DNA of 64,000 nt from Pseudomonas sp. 7SR1 (GTDB taxonomy: Bacteria; Pseudomonadota; Gammaproteobacteria; Pseudomonadales; Pseudomonadaceae), in NCBI RefSeq assembly GCF_900156465.1, contig NZ_LT707064.1, positions 3,673,001 to 3,737,000 on the forward strand, read 5' to 3'. Each line of letters opens with the position of its first letter. Position 1 is the stretch's first letter. The notes beneath the pieces were generated by a model that saw only the letters and a program-made list of their open reading frames with translations, was not told the origin of the DNA and ran no database searches. The translations under genes were made by a program, and so were the position numbers. Below, piece after piece: positions 32,961-41,701 of this stretch.

Positions 32961-33269
32961 ATGACACCCCTTGAAAAGCTGCTCTCCTGGCATGAGAAAT
33001 GGGCTCTGAAAAATCAAACCGTGATCTGCAAACGATGTGGAGTAGAGCAGTCGGAGATGGACAGACATCTCAAATTCAACCATGCGCCGGATTGTCACAA
33101 TGCCCGCTTGGGCGCCGAACCATGGAAGGCTTTAGACGAAGTAAGGGATTCATACTGGACCCCTACAGCGTCACCATTCGATCAAGGCGCTAATCTGTCG
33201 ATGACAGAACAGCCAGGGCCATCTTCACAAATTCCTCATTCCGATCGAGCGTCATCAGAGCACCCCTGA
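32961..33269 (+). CDS. Small zinc-finger-like protein, divergent from the SOS operon
   Basis: 102 residues from ATG 32961 (AGGA nine bases upstream; upstream ATGs at 32931 and 32952 are possible). The segment ICKRCGVEQSEMDRHLKFNH then DCH gives a Cys/His set (C23, C26, H36, H41, C45, H46) that could hold one zinc. The rest is disordered, Pro/Ser-rich. The 3' end overlaps the convergent gene by 80 bases. No function recognised. Confidence 0.5.
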   Translation: MTPLEKLLSWHEKWALKNQTVICKRCGVEQSEMDRHLKFNHAPDCHNARLGAEPWKALDEVRDSYWTPTASPFDQGANLSMTEQPGPSSQIPHSDRASSEHP

Positions 33270-33399
33270 CGTTCGCTGCGACAACGCTTGATCCGTTGAG
33301 CTCTACCCAATTGGTGAGCTCCATGATGGCAGCTTCCAAAGCGAGCTGGTTTTCGTTGATCTTGGATAGCAGGGATGGAAGCAGATCGAGATTTTGCAT
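33190..33399 (-). CDS. Small conserved-looking helical prophage protein
   Basis: 69 residues with AGGAG six bases before ATG 33399. Entirely helical (LLPSLLSKINENQLALEAAI, VVAANVRGALMTLDRNEEFV). The last prophage gene before attR. Proteins of this appearance are found at the right ends of Pseudomonas prophages, but I know no function. The following 33400-33596 shows no gene. Confidence 0.6.
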   Translation of the reverse strand: MQNLDLLPSLLSKINENQLALEAAIMELTNWVELNGSSVVAANVRGALMTLDRNEEFVKMALAVLSSTD

Positions 33400-33596
33400 G
33401 GGCGACTCCTACCTCGTAGAAATCAGCGTAGCAGTGTTGGGATAGATTGTTCGGTCGGCAGAACGCCGGAGATGTCCCAAAAGGGCTTGGGGACTTTTTC
33501 GGGGGTTCGCTGTTTTCCGTATGGCTCCGTTGGGCACCGTTTGCAGCGAGCGCCGGTAGAAGATCCAATAAATACTGGGCTTTTGACCCATTTTCA

Positions 33597-33644
33597 AGCA
33601 TGGGGTGCTAGGGGTCGAGTGTTCGAATCACTCCGTCCCGACCA
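33597..33644 (+). pseudogene. attR: 3' part of tRNA-Pro(GGG), prophage attachment site
   Basis: The sequence contains a tRNA 3' half: anticodon GGG with its loop and the GCTAG stem strand, variable loop, T arm GAGTG-TTCGAAT-CACTC (33617-33633), acceptor CGTCCCG, A, and encoded CCA (33642-33644). The matching 5' half (starting CGGGACG) and D arm are absent. CGG...CCG-ACCA ends and the GGG anticodon identify proline. Phages integrating in tRNA genes leave such a fragment opposite the integrase. The complete tRNA should lie at attL, outside the window. Confidence 0.85.
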
Positions 33645-33660
33645 TATTTTTCAATGACTT

Positions 33661-33688
33661 AGCCCAATCTGAAAAGGTTGGGCTTTTT
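33661..33688 (+). terminator. tRNA-Pro terminator
   Basis: AGCCCAA (33661-33667) pairs with TTGGGCT (33678-33684), followed by T's. It would end the original tRNA transcript and now follows the attR fragment. Confidence 0.85.
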
Positions 33689-33732
33689 CATGCCCGCAAG
33701 AAAGCGCTGCCGTTGAAGGGGCCCCAAGGGGA

Positions 33733-33996
33733 TCAATGCAGTGCCCAGGACCTCGGCACCGGAACATGATCAAACTTCGAAATAGTCTTGATCCAGTAAC
33801 GGCGATAGTCGGTCTGATCGGGTGCCAGCGGTTTTTGGGTTGACCATAGATGCCCAGACTTCAGGCTGGCGCGATAGGCTTCCCATTCTTTCTGCTCGGC
33901 GACTTCCTTGGCTTTGTGTCGGTCGTCGAACCAGCCGAGGACGTAGGGTTCGCTTTGGTCTGTGCTGTGTGCTATCAGCAAATAAATTTCTGTCAT
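33733..33996 (-). CDS. Small hypothetical host protein
   Basis: 87 residues from ATG 33996. MTEIYLLIAHSTDQSEPYVL, then DRHKAKEVAEQKEWEAYRAS. Soluble, aromatic-rich, no domain recognised. First chromosomal gene beyond the attachment site. Confidence 0.5.
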   Translation of the reverse strand: MTEIYLLIAHSTDQSEPYVLGWFDDRHKAKEVAEQKEWEAYRASLKSGHLWSTQKPLAPDQTDYRRYWIKTISKFDHVPVPRSWALH

Positions 33997-34144
33997 GACT
34001 GCCCGCCTCAATGCTGTAGTCCAATCGCTGCTCTTGTCATGGTATCGGCAGGTGGTTTGAGTTTTTGAGATCAAGATCCTCAATCGTCTGGTCAGGGGCG
34101 GATTGCTGGAGCAGAGCCAACGCGATTCAATTTCAGTCCATTCG

Positions 34145-34807
34145 TTATTCGGCCACCAACAACAATGACTGCGGCACCGCACTTTGCGGATGTTGCGGTT
34201 CCTGCAGGCTCGCCAGGCGAAAGCCTGCCATGTCCAGGGCATTGATCCAGCTGGACAGGGTACGCAGATACCACGGCATGGGTTGCCACTGCCCTTTGAA
34301 TCCCGCGAAGGTTTCCTGGCGCCAGCCATCCTGGTAGTCGCCCGCGGCGGCGACCCAGGGGTGCAAGGTCTGGATCACCAGGGCGCCGCCCGGGACAAGC
34401 AATGCTTTCATGGCCGCCAGCAGGGGGATGATGTCCTGGTGCAGCAGGGCGAAGTTGGCGCAGATCAGGTCGTAATCACAGCCGATGTCCACCTTCGCCT
34501 GTGCCAGAGTGTCATAGCTGGCCAGATGTACGGGCGACGAACCGGCCGTCCGTGCGGCTTCCACCAGCGTTGCATCGCCATCCACGCCGACGGCTTCGAT
34601 GGCCCGTTTGGCCAGGGCCCGCAACAGCCAGCCTTCACCGCAACCCAGGTCGAGCACTCGCTCGGGTTGACGGCTGAGCACTGCTAGCAGGATGGCCTGG
34701 TCGGTGACCTCGCGACGGCTTTCGATGGCGCCGGTGCGGACGGCTTCGATCCAGGCTTGGGCGTTGTGGTGCCAGCTGTGCAGAAGCGTGGATTCGGAGG
34801 CAGGCAT
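34145..34807 (-). CDS. SAM-dependent methyltransferase
   Basis: 220 residues from ATG 34807 with GGAG six bases upstream. Class I motif I VLDLGCGEGWLLRAL (about residue 51-65), motif II acidic VGVDGD, and motif DYDLICANFALLHQD near residue 118. The C-terminus contains the Trp-rich GQWQPMPWYLRTLSSW. The substrate cannot be read from the sequence; a small molecule is likely. Confidence 0.8.
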   Translation of the reverse strand: MPASESTLLHSWHHNAQAWIEAVRTGAIESRREVTDQAILLAVLSRQPERVLDLGCGEGWLLRALAKRAIEAVGVDGDATLVEAARTAGSSPVHLASYDTLAQAKVDIGCDYDLICANFALLHQDIIPLLAAMKALLVPGGALVIQTLHPWVAAAGDYQDGWRQETFAGFKGQWQPMPWYLRTLSSWINALDMAGFRLASLQEPQHPQSAVPQSLLLVAE

Positions 34808-34929
34808 GTCGGTCTCCAGAGGGGGCTGAAGACAAGCATAGGACAAGTCGCCGGCTATCCTGGCTTGTGCCACGGTTAGGGGGGAAGTACGGCGATACAC
34901 GGTGGGAATGGTGACGACTTGCGTCGAGA

Positions 34930-35030
34930 GTCGGATGTATCGACGCCTTCGCAGGCAAGCCCGCCCCTGTGGAGGGGAGGGGGAATGCCGCTGCTTGCTG
35001 TGGCGAGCCGTCCCTGGCCCTTGGGGAAGT
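34930..35030. repeat. Intergenic repeat, REP-like
   Basis: CGCCTTCGCAGGCAAGCCCGCC followed by CCTGTGG resembles a common Pseudomonas REP variant, with a degenerate inverted partner (CTTGCTGTGGCGAG) 40-50 bases later. Confidence 0.4.
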
Positions 35031-35032
35031 GC

Positions 35033-36976
35033 TTAGAACTTGAAGCGTCCCACCAGGTTCTTGAGCTGGCTGGAGATGTCCGTCAGGCGGCCCGAGCCGG
35101 TCTGTGCGGTGTGGGCGAATTCCTCGACCAGTTGCGCATCGGCATGGATCTGCGCGATGTGCCGGTTGATGTCCTCGGCGACCTGGTGCTGTTGTTCGGC
35201 CGCAGTGGCGATCTGGGTGTTCTGGTCGCGGATGGAGTCCACCGAGTTGCGGATCTTGTCGAAGCTGTCCCGGGCCTGCTGGATGCGCTCGACGCTGGTT
35301 TGCGACACTTGCAGGCTGCTCTGCATCTGCTGGGTCACTTCCTGGGTGCGCCGGGCGAGGTTGCCGAGCAGGCTGTCGATCTCGCCAGTGGAGTCGGCGG
35401 TGCGTCGGGCAAGTGCTCGCACCTCGTCGGCCACCACGGCGAACCCGCGACCCTGGTCGCCGGCGCGCGCGGCTTCGATGGCGGCGTTGAGGGCCAACAG
35501 GTTGGTCTGCTCGGCAATGGAGCGGATGGTGTCGAGAATCGTGTTGATGTTCTTGCTGTCCTGCTCGAGGGCCTGCATGGTCTGGGTCGACTGTTGCAGG
35601 TCTTCGCTCAGTTTCATCACGCTGCCGGTGGCCTCGCCGATGTGGTGCTGGCCATCATGCACGTCCCGGTAGCCGGTGTCCGCGCTGGAGGCGGCCTGGC
35701 TGCAGGAACGGGCCACTTCGTTGGCGGTCGCGACCATTTCGTTGAAGGCGGTGCTGACCAGCTCCACGGCCTGGCGCTGGCGCCCGGCGGCTTCGTTCAT
35801 GTTCGAGGCGACTTCGCTGGTGTCGGCGGCGGCGCTCTGCAGATCGGACGATGCGCTGCCGATGCGCTGGACCAGTTGCGCGATCATGCCCAGGAACTGG
35901 TTGAACCAGCTCGCCAGGGTGGCTGTTTCGTCCTTGCCTTGCACCTTCAACTGACGGGTGAGGTCGCCTTCGCCTTCGGCGATTTCCTGCAGGCCATCGG
36001 CGACGCCGCGAATCGGCCGCACGATCATGCGGGCGAAGCTGGCACCGACGAGGGCGAAGACCCCGGCCAGCACGGCGGCTATAAGCGCGATCAACCAGGT
36101 CAGGCTCGAAGCCTGGGCCATCACTTCATCACGCTTGATCAGGCCGATGAAGCGCCAGCCCAGGCTCTTGGATGTGATCATGTTGACCATGTACGGCACG
36201 CCATCGATTTCGATCTGTGCCGAGCCATCGCTGCTCTTGGCCAGCGCGGCATAGTTGGGGCCCAGGTCAGCCAGGGGCTTGAAGTTGTGCTTGGCGTCGC
36301 TGGCATCCACCAGGACGTTGCCATTGGCCTCTACCAGCATCAGGTAGCCGCTGTCCCCCAGCTTGATGTTCTTGACCAGTTCGGTCAGTTGCTTGAGCGA
36401 TACGTCGAGACCGATCACGCCGATCACATTGCCGGTGGCATCGGCCACGGTGTGAACGGTGCCGATCAACGACACATCGTCCGGCGCCCAGTAATAGGCG
36501 TCCGTACGCACGGTGGTCCCGGGCGCGGCCAGCGCCGCCTTGTACCAAGGGCGGGCCCGTGGGTCGTAATTCGAGATTTTCGGATCGTCAGGCCAACTGG
36601 CATAACCGCCATCGGCCATTCCCAGGGAGAGGTAGGCAGTGCTGGGGTGGGTCTTGGCGAATCCGTCGAAAATCTCCAGAAGCCTTTTATTGTCTTCGGT
36701 CAGAGGGATTTGGGCGGCATCGGCACCGGAGTAGTTCTTGAGACCCTTGGAGGCGACGATTCGTGGATCCTTGGCAATGTATTCGACGTTCTGGCTGATG
36801 CCGTCGAAGAAAGTCTTCATGCCATTGTCGATCTGCCGGATTTCACGGCTGCTGCTTTCCAGGAAGTTGATTTGCGCCGCGTCGCGCAGGTTCAGCACCA
36901 CCAGCACCGCTACCAGGATGACCGGGAGGCAGGCAATGGTCGCGAACGCCCATGTCAGCTTCTGTTTGATGTTCAT
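35033..36976 (-). CDS. Methyl-accepting chemotaxis protein with dCACHE sensor
   Basis: 647 residues. A membrane segment at residues 8-30 is followed by a periplasmic dCACHE domain (about 35-275) with [15 protein letters not shown] and [12 protein letters not shown], residues that in related Pseudomonas receptors bind the amino and carboxyl groups of amino acids. A second membrane segment ([20 protein letters not shown]), HAMP domain and cytoplasmic signalling domain with [20 protein letters not shown] follow. Probably an amino-acid chemoreceptor (PctA/CtaA-like). Ligand assignment is inference. Confidence 0.85.
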   Translation of the reverse strand: MNIKQKLTWAFATIACLPVILVAVLVVLNLRDAAQINFLESSSREIRQIDNGMKTFFDGISQNVEYIAKDPRIVASKGLKNYSGADAAQIPLTEDNKRLLEIFDGFAKTHPSTAYLSLGMADGGYASWPDDPKISNYDPRARPWYKAALAAPGTTVRTDAYYWAPDDVSLIGTVHTVADATGNVIGVIGLDVSLKQLTELVKNIKLGDSGYLMLVEANGNVLVDASDAKHNFKPLADLGPNYAALAKSSDGSAQIEIDGVPYMVNMITSKSLGWRFIGLIKRDEVMAQASSLTWLIALIAAVLAGVFALVGASFARMIVRPIRGVADGLQEIAEGEGDLTRQLKVQGKDETATLASWFNQFLGMIAQLVQRIGSASSDLQSAAADTSEVASNMNEAAGRQRQAVELVSTAFNEMVATANEVARSCSQAASSADTGYRDVHDGQHHIGEATGSVMKLSEDLQQSTQTMQALEQDSKNINTILDTIRSIAEQTNLLALNAAIEAARAGDQGRGFAVVADEVRALARRTADSTGEIDSLLGNLARRTQEVTQQMQSSLQVSQTSVERIQQARDSFDKIRNSVDSIRDQNTQIATAAEQQHQVAEDINRHIAQIHADAQLVEEFAHTAQTGSGRLTDISSQLKNLVGRFKF

Positions 36977-37349
36977 GAGTTCTCCCGCGGGTGTTATAGG
37001 TTTTTGAACGGCAGAGACAGTGGCGACGCGCGTTGGTGAGTCTTTATAGATAAAGCGCCCATGCCTACCTACAGCGTATCGACCAAAGTCGTAGGCACTT
37101 TAGATGCGCTGCTTTTTTCGAGGGGCCGGGTTTGTCCCGTATTCTGGGGATATGTCGCGGGGAGCATCGGAAATGACGCACCCGGATTACCGGGTGATGC
37201 ATTTTTGCGCATCATCGCGTGAACGTGGCGAGATGATTGCCGCCGGTGTCCCTGATCCGGAAGATAGCGGCGATCGTTTCGCCTGCCTTGCACTCGCCCA
37301 GGGCGCAAGAAAAAAGCCCAGCCAGATCGTCTTTCCTTAACGAGGCCCT
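36977..37349. other. Intergenic region between chemoreceptor and GlxA-type regulator genes
   Basis: 373 bases. It holds the divergent promoters of both genes, none clear by eye. A plus-strand frame (37104-37340, 78 codons) lacks a good ribosome site and is not called. No terminator or repeat seen. Confidence 0.5.
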
Positions 37350-38390
37350 ATGCCAAGCGCATTCGAGAGCGTACTGAAAAACAAGAACATGGCTTATCGG
37401 CCTCTCGGTTCGCCGAGTGCCGATCAGGCGCCGATACGTGTCGCGTTCGTGCTGATGGACAATTTCTCGATGATGTCTTTCACCGGCGCGGTGGATGCCC
37501 TGGTGACAGCCAACCTGATGAGCGACAGGCCCCTCTACGAGGTACTGACAGTCGGTGTGTCGGGCGCTCAGGTGACCAGCGACCTGGGGATCGTCATTTC
37601 CACCGACATCGAACTGGCGCAACTGCCGGAGGACCAGGATATCCTGATCGTCGCCGGAGGCTTTCGCGTCAAACTGCAAGGCGTGCCCTTGTTACGGCGC
37701 AAGTTGCGCGCCAATGCCGCGTCCGGGGCGATCATGGGCGGGCTGTGGAATGGCGTTTTCTTCGTCGCCGACGCCAACCTGCTGGACGGTTTCGAGTGCG
37801 CGGTCCATCCGGAAAGCCGCGCCATGATGCTGGAGGTCTTTCCCCATGTGAAAGTCTCCAGCCGGGCGTACGTGGTCGATCGGGAGCGCGTCAGTTGTGC
37901 AGGCGCGAACAGTTCCCTGCGCATGATGCTTCAGTTGATTCGCCTGACGGGTGGGCAAGCGTTGGTGGGGGCTATCGAGGAGATCCTGCGCTGCGATGAG
38001 TCGGGCGATGAAACCGATTTGCCGCCGGTCTTCGTCGAAACGGATCCGACCCTGCCGGAAAGCCTCAAGCTGGCGCTGGAGCTGATGTGGCAGAACATCG
38101 AGGAGCCGTTGACCATCGATGAGCTGGCGGCCTGCGTGAAGATCTCCAAGCGCCAGCTCGAACGACGTTTCTGTCGTTTTCTCGGGGCGACCCCGACGCG
38201 TTACTACCTGGAGCTGCGCCTGACCCGCGCGCGCCAGTTGATCCAGCAGACCAACCGATCCGTGACGGAAATCGCCGTTGCCACGGGCTTCGTCAGCTCT
38301 CCGCATTTCCAGCGGCGTTTTCGGGATTTCTTTGGCGTCCCGCCCGGCAGTTATCGTTCAACCTTCGAGCGGAAACAGGCGATGCGTTAA
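37350..38390 (+). CDS. GlxA-family transcriptional regulator (DJ-1/PfpI + AraC)
   Basis: 346 residues. The N-terminal DJ-1/PfpI-like domain (IRVAFVLMDNFSMMSFTGAV to about residue 200) lacks the nucleophile: the elbow reads GGLWNGVF, with Trp where catalytic members have Cys, so it should bind rather than convert a ligand. The C-terminal AraC double helix-turn-helix (LTIDELAACVKISKRQLERR, TEIAVATGFVSSPHFQRRFR) binds DNA. Relatives regulate catabolism of quaternary amines or amino acids; the target here is unknown. Confidence 0.85.
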   Translation: MPSAFESVLKNKNMAYRPLGSPSADQAPIRVAFVLMDNFSMMSFTGAVDALVTANLMSDRPLYEVLTVGVSGAQVTSDLGIVISTDIELAQLPEDQDILIVAGGFRVKLQGVPLLRRKLRANAASGAIMGGLWNGVFFVADANLLDGFECAVHPESRAMMLEVFPHVKVSSRAYVVDRERVSCAGANSSLRMMLQLIRLTGGQALVGAIEEILRCDESGDETDLPPVFVETDPTLPESLKLALELMWQNIEEPLTIDELAACVKISKRQLERRFCRFLGATPTRYYLELRLTRARQLIQQTNRSVTEIAVATGFVSSPHFQRRFRDFFGVPPGSYRSTFERKQAMR

Positions 38391-38421
38391 GCCCTGGGGG
38401 CCTGCGTATCTTCATTCGGTC

Positions 38422-38452
38422 GGGGCACCGGCCTTGCGGCCGGATGATCCCC
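38422..38452. repeat. Hairpin between converging genes
   Basis: CCGGCC-TTGC-GGCCGG (38428-38443) with outer GGGG/CCCC. It lies between the regulator stop and the minus-strand gene end. It lacks a T tract. Confidence 0.5.
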
Positions 38453-38459
38453 TGGGCGT

Positions 38460-38666
38460 TCAGGCCTTGCGAGTCTTCTGAACGAGATACAGGGCAATGC
38501 AACCTGTGGCGCACATCCAGATGATCGAACCCGTTGCAGCCACGATCAATGAAGTATCGGAATCATATTCGATCATCCCCGGGACCGCGTAACCGAACCA
38601 AAGCAATGAAACAAGAATGTAAGCCAACAGCGCCATCAGGATTTCAAAAATCTTTCTTGCATGCAT
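38460..38666 (-). CDS. Small inner-membrane protein with two spans
   Basis: 68 residues. Two hydrophobic helices (ILMALLAYILVSLLWFGYAV and LIVAATGSIIWMCATGCIAL) with a short polar loop (MIEYDSD) and a basic C-terminus (QKTRKA). No family recognised. The 212 bases downstream of its start (38667-38878) show no gene. Confidence 0.6.
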   Translation of the reverse strand: MHARKIFEILMALLAYILVSLLWFGYAVPGMIEYDSDTSLIVAATGSIIWMCATGCIALYLVQKTRKA

Positions 38667-38878
38667 GAGTGTTCCCCGCCCGTCCAGACAAGGACAGGCA
38701 ATTCAGGTGTCTGGTTGGGTCTTTTTCCTGTCTGCGCAGGAATAAAGGGTCTTTCAGCAGGGGCGAGTTGCCGCAAGGCCTCGCCGTCTGCTTTCAGACA
38801 TCCATGTCAGGGAGCTTCGCTCTGTATCGACCTTGCAATGGATGCAAGGGCTGGCGCCGCAAGCTAGCGGCGTTGGGA

Positions 38879-39280
38879 TCAGGTCTTGTCGTCCGGTTGC
38901 TCGTCAGCGGGCAGTTCGTCCGTTTGCGAGGCTGTCAGGGTTGCGTCTTTACAGAGCACTTGACCCACCTCATCGGCGATCGAACCATCGATGACCCGAC
39001 CTTGCATCTGATCGAACTGAGCTTTCTCCAGCTCCTCAATGCTGTTGTACATCCCCATGTGACGGACATGACGCTCGGCACAATCGAGTTCCAGTTTTGT
39101 GTAGCTGGTGAAGTAGACACCCTGCCTCTGGACGATGGCCTGGATGGCGGAACCACTCCTGGCAAACGAGACAATGGCGTATCGGGCATCCGAATCATCG
39201 TAGTTGTAGGTGATCTGCTGCATATCCGCTGTCGCGTGGCACGCTACGGACAGGGTAACGAGGGACATAACCGTCTTCAT
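38879..39280 (-). CDS. Secreted hypothetical protein
   Basis: 133 residues from ATG 39280 (GGAAGA upstream); a longer in-frame start at 39397 would hide the signal peptide. MKTVMSLVTLSVACHATADM is a signal peptide with probable cleavage after ATA. The mature domain contains QITYNYDDSDARYAIVSFAR and an acidic disordered tail (DELPADEQPDDKT). No domain recognised. Confidence 0.65.
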   Translation of the reverse strand: MKTVMSLVTLSVACHATADMQQITYNYDDSDARYAIVSFARSGSAIQAIVQRQGVYFTSYTKLELDCAERHVRHMGMYNSIEELEKAQFDQMQGRVIDGSIADEVGQVLCKDATLTASQTDELPADEQPDDKT

Positions 39281-39599
39281 GTTTCTTCCATGAAAAGAAC
39301 AAGGTGATGGCCAAGTGGAATCATTCTGCTTGGCTTGCGACACTGAGTCAACATTACAGAATGATGTCACATTTGACCGTTGGTCGGACATAGTCAATTA
39401 GTAGGAACTTTTACGGATGTGTGCCTGCCTGGCGAAGCATCCGCAATACCCTTTCCCACAAGCGCCACAACGCATCGCTACAGGGAGGTCCTGGAACGAT
39501 GCGCCATGTCTCATTTCAGCAAAGCTCGATTTCTACCGGGTGCCTGACTTTTTTTAGATATTTTCCTCCACACAGAGGCCAAGGCTTATGCCCTGCGGC
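39281..39599. other. Intergenic region
   Basis: 319 bases between two minus-strand genes. It contains T-rich patches (TTTTTTTAGATATTTTCC near 39548) that would be the upstream leader of the secreted protein gene, but no gene, repeat or convincing hairpin. Confidence 0.4.
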
Positions 39600-40322
39600 T
39601 TATGGCATCTGCGGCAGTTCCCTCGGTTGCAGGTCGAACACCAGCACTTCGGCATCTTCGCCGTTGTTGAACGTCAGCACCTGCTCTTCACGAACCCGAA
39701 CGCCATCGCCTTCCTGCAGTTGCACGCCGTTCAGCTCGACCTTGCCACGAGCCACGTGCACGTAGGCGTAGCGATCGGGCGCCAGTGTCAGGGTGGCGCT
39801 TTGCTTGCCATCGAACAGCCCGGCGTACACCCGCGCATCCTGGCGAATCTGCAGCGAGCCGTCGGTTCCTTCCGGTGAAATGATCAATTGGAGCCGGCCG
39901 CGTTTCTGCTCGGGGCTGAAATGTTGTTGCTGATAACGCGGCGTGGCGCCAGCGACGTTGGGCACGATCCAGATCTGCAGAAAATGCACCGGCTCGCTAT
40001 CGCTGTGGTTGAACTCGCTGTGGGCCACGCCACTGCCCGCACTCATCAGTTGCACATCGCCTGGGCGAATGACCGAGCCCGTACCCAGGGTGTCCTTGTG
40101 CTCCAGCGCACCTTCGAGCACGTAGGAAAAGATTTCCATGTCCCGGTGTGGATGCTGGCCAAAGCCTTTGGCCGCGGCTACGCGATCGTCATTGATGACA
40201 AGCAGGTCAGAGAAGCCCTGTTCGTCGAGGTTGCGGTAGTTGGCGAAGGAAAAGGTGTGGAACGAGTTCAGCCAGCCGTGACGGGCGATACCGCGGTCCG
40301 AAGCTTTGCGAAGGGTCAGCAT
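39600..40322 (-). CDS. Pirin family protein (YhhW-like)
   Basis: 240 residues. Cupin-type metal site: HPHRD (His 57, His 59), then His 101 and Glu 103 in GVAHSEFNH, the positions used by E. coli YhhW, which has quercetinase activity. The length and the LNSFHTFSFANYRNLD opening fit. It is divergent from the FtrA-type regulator, which might control it. The promoters share the 246-base gap 40323-40568. Confidence 0.9.
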   Translation of the reverse strand: MLTLRKASDRGIARHGWLNSFHTFSFANYRNLDEQGFSDLLVINDDRVAAAKGFGQHPHRDMEIFSYVLEGALEHKDTLGTGSVIRPGDVQLMSAGSGVAHSEFNHSDSEPVHFLQIWIVPNVAGATPRYQQQHFSPEQKRGRLQLIISPEGTDGSLQIRQDARVYAGLFDGKQSATLTLAPDRYAYVHVARGKVELNGVQLQEGDGVRVREEQVLTFNNGEDAEVLVFDLQPRELPQMP

Positions 40323-40568
40323 GGTGGTTCTCCTGATTCAGTGGGCGGGGCGGTCGTGGCCGTTCGCCGGGTTCAGGGAAAGATTAATGGTTAGTCGGTG
40401 ATTCAATAAGTAGATGAAAAACGAAAGACTGTCGCCTTGGAGTGGACAATTGTTCAGGCTCGCCAACGGGCGCTTCGCTTGGCCATAATGCGCAGGGTCT
40501 GTTGTTCCTGCTACTGCTGCCGGACGATGGAACCTATTGTTTCTTTTGATTTTTTTGGCGTCTTTCTG

Positions 40569-41519
40569 ATGAAAACCGTTGCAATGGTGCTGTTCCCGGA
40601 CTTTCTGCTGCTCGATATGGCCGGGCCGCTTGAAGTGTTTTCCATCGCCAACCGTTATCTTGAACCAGACCAGCGTTACCAATTGCTCACCCTGGGAACC
40701 GAGCGCGGTGCGCTGCGGGCGTCAAACGGGGTGACAGTTCAGGCCGATATCCACATCGACCAGGCCTGGGCGGCGTATGACGTGTTGCTGGTACCCGGTG
40801 GGCCGGGCGCCTACAACCAGCAGCATCCGGGGTTGCAGACCTGGTTGAAAGCCGCGGCGCAACGGGCCACCCGCTATGGCTCCATTTGCACCGGGGCCTT
40901 TGTGCTGGGCGAGGCGGGATTGCTCGACGGCTATCGCGTCACCACCCACTGGCACTACACTGAGCGCCTGGTCCAGCGTTTCCCCAAGGCCCTGGTGGAA
41001 ACCGACAGGATTTTCCTGCAGGACCGGCGCTTGATGACGTCCGGTGGGGTCACCGCGGGTATCGACCTGGCGTTGTTCATCGTCGCCCAGGACTACGGGC
41101 GCAAAGTGGCGCTGGATGTGGCCAAGGTGTTGCTGGTGGTGATGAAGCGACAGGGCGGGCAAGCGCAGTTCAGCCCGTTGGTGGCGGCAGTGGCGACACA
41201 GGAGTCGGCCATTACCCGGGTGCAGAACCATGTGATCGAGCACCTGGACGAGCCTTTTACCGTTGAGCGCATGGCCGAGCTGGCCGCCATGAGTCCCCGG
41301 CATTTCGCCCGGGTGTTTGCCCGGGACGTGAAGATGACCCCCATGGAGTTCCTGCAGGGCGCGCGCATCGACCGGGCGCGCCAGTTGCTGGAAACCAGCG
41401 ACTTGCCCCTCAAGACCGTGGCTTTTCGCAGCGGTTTCGGCAGTGTGCGACACATGCGCTCCCAGTTCAGCGAAAAGCTCGGCCTGACCCCGGTGCAGTA
41501 TCGCCAGCAATTCAGTTGA
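40569..41519 (+). CDS. FtrA/GlxA-family regulator (DJ-1/PfpI + AraC)
   Basis: 316 residues from ATG 40569; an in-frame ATG at 40527 is possible and neither has a strong ribosome site. The DJ-1-like domain keeps its cysteine elbow (GSICTGAFVLGEAGLLDG) and the following THWHY, as in FtrA. The C-terminal AraC domain is complete (MAELAAMSPRHFARVFARDV, VAFRSGFGSVRHMRSQF). Divergent from pirin. Confidence 0.85.
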   Translation: MKTVAMVLFPDFLLLDMAGPLEVFSIANRYLEPDQRYQLLTLGTERGALRASNGVTVQADIHIDQAWAAYDVLLVPGGPGAYNQQHPGLQTWLKAAAQRATRYGSICTGAFVLGEAGLLDGYRVTTHWHYTERLVQRFPKALVETDRIFLQDRRLMTSGGVTAGIDLALFIVAQDYGRKVALDVAKVLLVVMKRQGGQAQFSPLVAAVATQESAITRVQNHVIEHLDEPFTVERMAELAAMSPRHFARVFARDVKMTPMEFLQGARIDRARQLLETSDLPLKTVAFRSGFGSVRHMRSQFSEKLGLTPVQYRQQFS

Positions 41520-41701
41520 GCCTGCGGTGTCCGTCCAGGGCATCGTGATGTCCGTGATGCGTCCTGTGCCAGCATTGTCCTGTCGCCCACGGCTGCCAAG
41601 ATAACCGGCGAACCCTTGGTAAAGGATGCGCTTGAGCCGGGGCAGACGTGTTGTCGAGTCGTAACGCCTGCCTGCACCGGTTGTCTGGCGCTGGATCGCC
41701 C

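Larger units (their letters stand above)
1..33644. mobile_element. Lambda-like siphovirus prophage, right-hand part; left end outside the window
   Basis: The gene order follows the lambdoid plan: O-like replication initiator, NinB, NinG, Q position, holin, terminase, portal, scaffold, capsid, neck, tail tube, G/GT chaperones, tape measure, M-L-K-I-J tail tip, tail fibre, endolysin, Rz/Rz1. No integrase, excisionase or repressor is present, so the early-left region and attL lie upstream of base 1. The right boundary is a truncated tRNA-Pro 3' end at 33597-33644. No late gene is visibly broken, so the prophage could be functional. Its lifestyle class is inferred from synteny. Confidence 0.95.

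Noticed and set aside
1..33644. Integrase, repressor or anti-CRISPR/aca pair
   Set aside because: No tyrosine or serine recombinase, CI-like repressor or Aca-type regulator paired with a small gene was recognised in this part of the prophage.
34919..37039. 706-codon plus-strand frame opposite the chemoreceptor
   Set aside because: Translation is a mirror of the chemoreceptor codons with repetitive Gly/Val/Ala; no domain.
37104..37340. 78-codon plus-strand frame before the GlxA-type gene
   Set aside because: No ribosome site and no recognisable motif; probably leader DNA.
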